Shown: positions 26,514-30,602 of the stretch, piece by piece
Layout: every line of letters begins with the position of its first letter
Position numbering within the stretch: position 1 is the first letter of the stretch
NCBI GenBank assembly: GCA_964347915.1
Contig: CAYGAM010000015.1
Span: 1 to 30,602 of the forward strand
Reading direction: 5' to 3'
Origin: CAYGAM01 sp964347915
Lineage (GTDB): Archaea > Thermoproteota > Nitrososphaeria > Nitrososphaerales > Nitrosopumilaceae
Length of the DNA: 30,602 nucleotides
The notes under the pieces: model-generated
Told to the model about the DNA's origin: nothing
What the model saw: only the letters and a program-made list of their open reading frames with translations
Databases searched by the model: none
Position numbers and translations under genes: made by a program

Positions 26514-26584
26514 AAATAGATGGCAGAACGGGTGCCAAGCCCGGCATAAAGGCTAGCACAGCCGCAACATGCCAACTTTCAGCC

Positions 26585-26666
26585 AAGCGAAATCATCCAA
26601 GCAGTCATCCTTAGCCTGTCATTGGATGCAATTTGAGACGCGTTTCAATTGCATCTGATTTCGCTT
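26585..26666. repeat. Nested inverted repeat, possible structured RNA
   Basis: Outer arms AAGCGAAATCA (26585-26595) and TGATTTCGCTT (26656-26666) enclose an inner hairpin GATGCAATT (26625-26633) / AATTGCATC (26647-26655) whose stem extends in RNA by about four more pairs. The inner right arm touches the outer right arm. A related element bounded by the same AAGCGAAAT word occurs at 29904-30018. Confidence 0.6.
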
Positions 26667-26733
26667 CTGCTTGACCTTTGACGCATTTCGTTTGTATGGA
26701 CCATGAGCCATGAACCCATGAACCGGCATCATT

Positions 26734-26742
26734 CTTAATATA
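26734..26742 (+). promoter_or_regulatory. TATA-like box of the protease operon
   Basis: CTTAATATA is centred 27 nt before ATG 26765. Just upstream, at about 26700-26722, the words CCATGAG, CCATGAA, CCATGAA stand in tandem and could be a regulator site. Confidence 0.6.
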
Positions 26743-26764
26743 GTCTAAACACGTAATATGTCAC

Positions 26765-26950
26765 ATGAAGAAAAAGTCTTCCAACACTGATGACTACAAG
26801 ACTCTCTTAAAAAACGCAATGAAAAATCCGGGAATTCGCGAGGTAGAAAAATTGTATGAAGACTATCGTGGAATCTCACGGCAAGCTGATATGATAAACT
26901 CCAAAATGGATCCAGGATACCATATAATAACATCCGATTCCTCATCATAA
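26765..26950 (+). CDS. Small hypothetical protein upstream of SDH-type protease
   Basis: 61 residues, lysine-rich N-terminus (MKKKSSNTDDYKTLLKNAM) followed by a likely helix IREVEKLYEDYRGISRQADMI and a short tail with YHIITSDSSS. I do not recognise it. Support for a real gene: the leaderless-type TATA spacing, and a stop one base before the next ATG, so the two would be translated together. It may be a partner or substrate adaptor of the protease; this is positional inference only. Confidence 0.65.
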   Translation: MKKKSSNTDDYKTLLKNAMKNPGIREVEKLYEDYRGISRQADMINSKMDPGYHIITSDSSS

Positions 26951-26951
26951 C

Positions 26952-27164
26952 ATGCCGACTTGGGGAGAGCTACTAGCCGAATTAAACCAGTTAAAAACGG
27001 CCGATTCGGGAGCCGCTTTTGATGTCTTGAGGAGAAAGTACCTAGCGCGGCTATACGCAAAAACCGGAAGAAACGTAATTCTATACGCCTCTGTCTGGAC
27101 ACAGACTGGGAAAAACGTAGATCCAGGATTGCTAAGCATAACCGAGGAGGACTGCAGGGCCTGA
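26952..27164 (+). CDS. SDH_sah-type ClpP-fold protease, N-terminal part (frame-split)
   Basis: 70 residues matching the start of SDH_sah (PF01972) proteins: MPTWGELLAELN, then the conserved RRKYLARLYAKTGRNVILYAS and the lead-in ITEED. It stops at TGA 27162-27164, where the next frame opens with an overlapping ATG. A -1 shift at the last sense codon would read DCRALMEVVHGL, exactly as in intact family members. Alone this piece lacks the active site. It could be half of a two-subunit protein made by stop-restart, half of a protein made by programmed frameshifting, or the product of a one-base deletion or sequencing error. Confidence 0.75.
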   Translation: MPTWGELLAELNQLKTADSGAAFDVLRRKYLARLYAKTGRNVILYASVWTQTGKNVDPGLLSITEEDCRA

Positions 27165-27898
27165 TGGAGGTAGTTCACGGACTGCAAGGAACCTCATTAG
27201 ATCTGATAATACACAGTCCTGGCGGCTCGCCTACGGCAACAGAGGCGCTAGTCACGTATCTTAGGACAAAATTCGACGACATACGCGTAATCATTCCACA
27301 TGCGGCAATGTCTGCGGCAACAATGCTGGCATGTTCAGCCAATCGAATAATGATGGGAAGGCATCCCTTCATTGGACCCATTGATCCGCAGATAATTCTC
27401 AATACAAAACTAGGGACGATGTCGGTGCCGGCACAGGCGATTATTGATCAATTCAAAATGGCCCAAAAAGAATGCAGATCCCATGATAAGCTACCTTCAT
27501 GGCTTCCGATACTTGAGCAGTATGGACCCGCACTGATAACACAGTGTGATAATGCGATAAGATTGTCTGAGGAGCTTGTTTCTGAATGGCTGGCAAAGTA
27601 CATGTTGGCCGGTAAAAGAGATCGAAAAAAGCTATCCAGGCAGGTTGCCAGATATCTATCCGATCACAGGGGATTCAAGGCCCACTCCCGTCATATTGAC
27701 AGGGCCGAGGCCGGCAGGCGAGGCCTGGTGATTGAAAATCTTGAGGATGACCAAGGCATTCAGGATTCGGTCCTGTCGGTCTATCACGCCACGACCCTTA
27801 CGCTATCGGCCACAAGTGCGGTAAAAATCCTGGAAAACCAGCTCGGAAAGGCATACATCAAGCAGGTTCAGCAGACAGTGATCCGGCGGCCTTCCTAA
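27164..27898 (+). CDS. SDH_sah-type ClpP-fold serine protease, catalytic part (frame-split)
   Basis: 244 residues from ATG 27164 in TGATG. ClpP/crotonase-fold landmarks: LDLIIHSPGGSPTATEAL (12-29), HAAMSAATMLAC with probable nucleophile Ser50, and HPFIGPIDPQ (67-76). A helical C-terminal part with AKYMLAGKRDRKKLSRQVARYL follows. Members are annotated as serine dehydrogenase proteinases and resemble membrane-associated ClpP-like proteases; the name reflects an early report and the substrate is unknown. Together with the preceding frame it makes one protein of about 315 residues, the usual family length. The downstream frame is intact over its whole length, arguing against old pseudogene status. 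Confidence 0.8.
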   Translation: MEVVHGLQGTSLDLIIHSPGGSPTATEALVTYLRTKFDDIRVIIPHAAMSAATMLACSANRIMMGRHPFIGPIDPQIILNTKLGTMSVPAQAIIDQFKMAQKECRSHDKLPSWLPILEQYGPALITQCDNAIRLSEELVSEWLAKYMLAGKRDRKKLSRQVARYLSDHRGFKAHSRHIDRAEAGRRGLVIENLEDDQGIQDSVLSVYHATTLTLSATSAVKILENQLGKAYIKQVQQTVIRRPS

Positions 27899-28046
27899 GG
27901 CACGTGCTTATAATTGAAAACCAATCAGCTTTGGTAACAGTAGTGGCGAGGACCCCGCTAGAATAGTGCCGATCCAGCTCAGTGTGCCAGAATGTCGTTG
28001 GACTAGGCATGCCGACATATACTGTTACGTCCGGATTTGTACCAGG

Positions 28047-28055
28047 GTTTTAATC
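28047..28055 (+). promoter_or_regulatory. TATA-like box of msrA
   Basis: GTTTTAATC is centred 27 nt before ATG 28078. Confidence 0.6.
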
Positions 28056-28077
28056 AAGGCGTGCTGTAGTCATTTGC

Positions 28078-28533
28078 ATGAAAGCCACATTTGGCGCAGG
28101 CTGCTTTTGGCATGTAGAGGAGATATTCAGAAAGGCTCCCGGTGTCATGGATGCCCGAGTCGGATATACAGGAGGCAGTACGAACAACCCCACATACCAG
28201 GACGTATGCACGGATCAGACAGGGCACGCCGAAGCCGTGCAGGTTGAGTATGATCCTGCAAAGATTGCATTCAAGGAACTGCTTGAGATATTTTGGCGCA
28301 ACCACAATCCCACAACTCCGAACAGGCAAGGCCCCGATATTGGAACGCAGTATCGCTCTGCAATCTTTTATCACAGCGAAGAACAGAAAGCAGAAGCAAA
28401 CGAATCAAAGAAGGTGCATGAGGAAAAAGATACATTTCATGCTCCGATAGTTACAGAGATTGTTCCAGCCGCGCAGTTTTACGAGGCGGAAGAGTATCAC
28501 CAAAGATACTTTGAAAAGCAGGGCATGATGTAG
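28078..28533 (+). CDS. msrA: Peptide methionine-S-sulfoxide reductase
   Basis: 151 residues. MsrA reduces the S-epimer of methionine sulfoxide in proteins and free Met(O), with electrons from thioredoxin. The catalytic loop GAGCFWHVEE carries nucleophile Cys9. Conserved VGYTGGSTNNPTYQDVCT, TGHAEAVQVEYDP and the PNRQGPDIGTQYRS motif all follow in the expected order. The only other cysteine is Cys42 in DVCTDQTGH. No C-terminal recycling cysteines are visible, so recycling may need thioredoxin directly, possibly through the flavoprotein encoded 1.6 kb upstream. The start is supported by the TATA spacing, and the catalytic Cys at residue 9 is typical of short archaeal MsrA. Confidence 0.95.
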   Translation: MKATFGAGCFWHVEEIFRKAPGVMDARVGYTGGSTNNPTYQDVCTDQTGHAEAVQVEYDPAKIAFKELLEIFWRNHNPTTPNRQGPDIGTQYRSAIFYHSEEQKAEANESKKVHEEKDTFHAPIVTEIVPAAQFYEAEEYHQRYFEKQGMM

Positions 28534-28554
28534 ATGCGGCATTACGCGTGCCAT

Positions 28555-28589
28555 ATGCAAGAATGCATATAGATGCAAGAATGCATATA
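28555..28589 (+). promoter_or_regulatory. Tandemly duplicated TATA-box region of the AAA+ gene
   Basis: The 17-mer ATGCAAGAATGCATATA occurs at 28555-28571 and again at 28573-28589, giving two TATA-like boxes 18 bp apart. The second, centred near 28587, is 27-28 nt before ATG 28615; the first would start a transcript near 28595. Confidence 0.6.
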
Positions 28590-28614
28590 TGCAAGCAAAA
28601 CGCGCATGCAACAC

Positions 28615-29793
28615 ATGCGGCAACCATTCATAACTGGAAAGCCGGTTGCGGGAAAATATTTCATCAACAGGGAGACAGAACTCAAAAAACTTGATCTGAT
28701 ACTGGCAGGCACGGCAAATGGCGACATAAACAACGTAATTCTTTTAGGCCTAAGAAGGACAGGCAAGTCGTCAATACTGCTGAACATGCAGGAAAAGATG
28801 TCAAAAGGCAAAAAAGTAATTCCCATAATATTCAATGCAGACGGAATTTCAACAAAAGATCGATTCAGCAGAGCATACACGAATGATGTGCTGAATGCCT
28901 ATGTTGAGCACGCAGAAAGCATGCTTCCCAAAGAAAAGACAAGGAGCATTCTTTCGACAAGCGCCGATAAAATAAAGGGAACGATGACAGGGCTTGATGC
29001 AGAGATATCAGAATTTAATGCATTTCATCTAAAATTCAAAGAATCAAAAAGCAGCGATGATGAATTGTTAGAAAAAGCATTGCAGTATCCGGAAAAGCTC
29101 GCAAAGGCCAAAAACATTTCGTTTGTAGTGATGATTGACGAGTTTCAGGATTTGCTGAAATGGGGCGAGGAGTTTCTTCGAATGTTTAGAAGACTGGTGC
29201 AGTCGCAAAGACGCGTAGCGTACATACTGTCTGGCTCTGCTCCCACCATAATGAGGCAGATGGTATACGATGCAGAGTCGGCATTTTACAGGCAGCTAAT
29301 AGAGGTACATGTAGGACCGCTGGCCAAAAAACACGTTTGTTCTTTTGTCAAGCGCAGGCTAAGAACAGTCGAAATTTCTATCGGAGAACAAGCCCTGGAA
29401 AGAATTTTTCTGCTCAGCGGGGGCCTGCCGGACTATGTGCAGCGGCTGGGGCTGCAAATTTATCTAAGCGATTCTGACAAAAGATCCATACTGCCGGAAG
29501 ATGTCGAAAAAGCATATCGTGAAATGATAGTGCGGCTGAATCCTGACTTTGGCAATGCATTCAGAACTTTTTCAGACATGGAAAAGGAGATTCTAATCGC
29601 ACTGGCAAACGGCATAGAAAATCCCGGCGGCATATCTGCCGAGATTAAAAGGCCGCAGTCCAGCCTCCCCAAGACCATAAGCAGGCTGATGAATCAGGAT
29701 GTCATAGAAAAGCGCAGAGAGGGAAGATACAGGATTGTTGATGCTGTATTTTCAGACTGGCTGGCCAAGAGATTCGCAAGCAGCCGGCCATAG
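28615..29793 (+). CDS. Archaeal AAA+ ATPase (PF01637-like) with C-terminal winged helix
   Basis: 392 residues from ATG 28615; upstream ATGs at 28573 and 28606 are possible, but TATA spacing favours 28615, and the protein then begins MRQPFITGKPVAGKYFINRE, typical of the family. Walker A GLRRTGKSS at 45-53, Walker B FVVMIDEFQD at 170-179, sensor-like AYILSGSAPTIM and GGLPDYVQRLGLQIY follow. The C-terminal part (EKEILIALANGIENPGG then LPKTISRLMNQDVIEKRREG) is a winged helix. These STAND/MNS-type archaeal ATPases are numerous, often strain-specific and linked to mobile or defence loci; the target is unknown. Single gene, no partner in the same direction. Confidence 0.9.
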   Translation: MRQPFITGKPVAGKYFINRETELKKLDLILAGTANGDINNVILLGLRRTGKSSILLNMQEKMSKGKKVIPIIFNADGISTKDRFSRAYTNDVLNAYVEHAESMLPKEKTRSILSTSADKIKGTMTGLDAEISEFNAFHLKFKESKSSDDELLEKALQYPEKLAKAKNISFVVMIDEFQDLLKWGEEFLRMFRRLVQSQRRVAYILSGSAPTIMRQMVYDAESAFYRQLIEVHVGPLAKKHVCSFVKRRLRTVEISIGEQALERIFLLSGGLPDYVQRLGLQIYLSDSDKRSILPEDVEKAYREMIVRLNPDFGNAFRTFSDMEKEILIALANGIENPGGISAEIKRPQSSLPKTISRLMNQDVIEKRREGRYRIVDAVFSDWLAKRFASSRP

Positions 29794-29903
29794 CATGTCA
29801 AGACGCCGCAATTAGATCGTCGGTTATTGCAGTTGAATGCATGCAGCCTAGATCGAATGCTGGAATATGATTTGAGATCTCAAGCAATATTCGCGGCCGT
29901 CAG

Positions 29904-30018
29904 CTAAGCGAAATGTACCGGAGATCAAGCAGCATCAAGAACAAGGACAATTGAAATGCGCTCCAAACCGCACCCAATAACAAGGCGCCAACGGCCGTTT
30001 TGGGTGCATTTCGCTTAG
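29904..30018. repeat. Nested inverted repeat between AAA+ gene and 23S rRNA
   Basis: Outer arms CTAAGCGAAATG (29904-29915) and CATTTCGCTTAG (30007-30018), perfect over 12 bp. Inside are GCACCCAA (29970-29977) / TTGGGTGC (30000-30007) and the palindrome AACGGCCGTT (29990-29999). A third CATTTCGCTT stands at 30118-30127. No gene is seen in the 466 bp from 29794 to 30259. Confidence 0.6.
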
Positions 30019-30225
30019 CCGTCCATTGCCGTTGAGATAAATGCATGCCAAGCCAGACGGCAGCAAAAGCAATTTGGGTTCAAGCAATCGCTCCTGCAGA
30101 TTCCGGCAGTCATGCTGCATTTCGCTTCAATGCAAGGGCAGTCCCTGCCGCATTCATCTCAAATGCGGAGCCATACCAAAACAGCCGATTCCAGGACGGC
30201 AAAGCGCAGCCTCCGCTAGGCATGT

Positions 30226-30233
30226 CAAAAATA
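30226..30233 (-). terminator. Possible rRNA 3' end signal
   Basis: On the minus strand a short CATAG-AGA-CTATG hairpin (30246-30258) directly follows the predicted 23S end, and ATTTTTG (five T) lies about 15-20 nt further on. Either could serve processing or termination of the rRNA transcript. Confidence 0.35.
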
Positions 30234-30259
30234 TGATCGATCGCGCATAGTCTCTATGT

Positions 30260-30602
<343 letters not shown>

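Noticed and set aside
27899..28046. Possible structured RNA between protease and msrA
   Set aside because: Only short arms (ATGTCG/CGACAT near 28000-28020) pair; there is no larger fold or known motif.

Overview
The window looks like a scaffold piece from an ammonia-oxidising-type archaeon (Nitrososphaerota/Thaumarchaeota, Nitrosopumilus/Cenarchaeum-like). The indications are a precorrin-2 dehydrogenase gene directly followed by glutamyl-tRNA reductase, two small proteins of the DUF6659 type, a stand-alone Lrp/AsnC ligand-binding (RAM) domain, and a giant surface protein built from LVIVD propeller blades and SWM-type Ig-like domains. Many genes appear to be leaderless: a TATA-like box lies about 27 nt upstream of the start codon, and this decides several GTG/TTG/ATG starts. 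These taxonomic and family calls come from reading the translations, not from a search.

Layout. 1-7294 (-): C-terminally open giant secreted protein (at least 2431 residues) with four consecutive seven-bladed LVIVD propellers, each closed by an SWM-like domain, then more Ig-like domains and a 15-glycine tract. It carries a 571-bp identical in-frame internal duplication. 7295-9074: gene-poor DNA with a 10-N assembly gap, a C-homopolymer tract and a dense GCAT/ATGC word pattern. 9106-11056 (+): tetrapyrrole genes (sirohaem-type dehydrogenase, hemA). 11475-12559 (+): two DUF6659-like genes. 12793-21492 (-): a four-gene operon of DUF499 ATPase, small unknown protein, DUF1156 DNA methyltransferase and SNF2 helicase with a C-terminal DUF3883/NOV_C domain. 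This looks like an antiviral or restriction-like system. It faces a divergent winged-helix regulator (21612-21929) across a 15-bp palindrome. 22460-23011 (+): a DDE integrase domain in which all three expected catalytic acids are replaced. 23137-24804 (-): AbiEi/AbiEii toxin-antitoxin pair with a repeat-rich control region. 25302-26513 (+): RAM-domain protein and a thioredoxin-reductase-like flavoprotein. 26765-27898 (+): small unknown protein and a ClpP-fold 'SDH_sah' protease gene split by a -1 frame change. 28078-28533 (+): msrA. 28615-29793 (+): archaeal AAA+ ATPase with winged helix. 30260-30602 (-): 3' end of the 23S rRNA.

How it fits together. The left third is core metabolism plus a very large cell-surface protein. 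The stretch from about 12.8 to 29.8 kb is an accessory or defence island mixed with redox-repair genes and lies beside the rRNA operon. The best candidate for an undescribed system is the DUF499 / small protein / DUF1156 methylase / SNF2-DUF3883 operon with its own divergent regulator and central operator. A triple-catalytic-mutant transposase-derived protein with its own plausible promoter and ribosome binding site sits just beyond the regulator.
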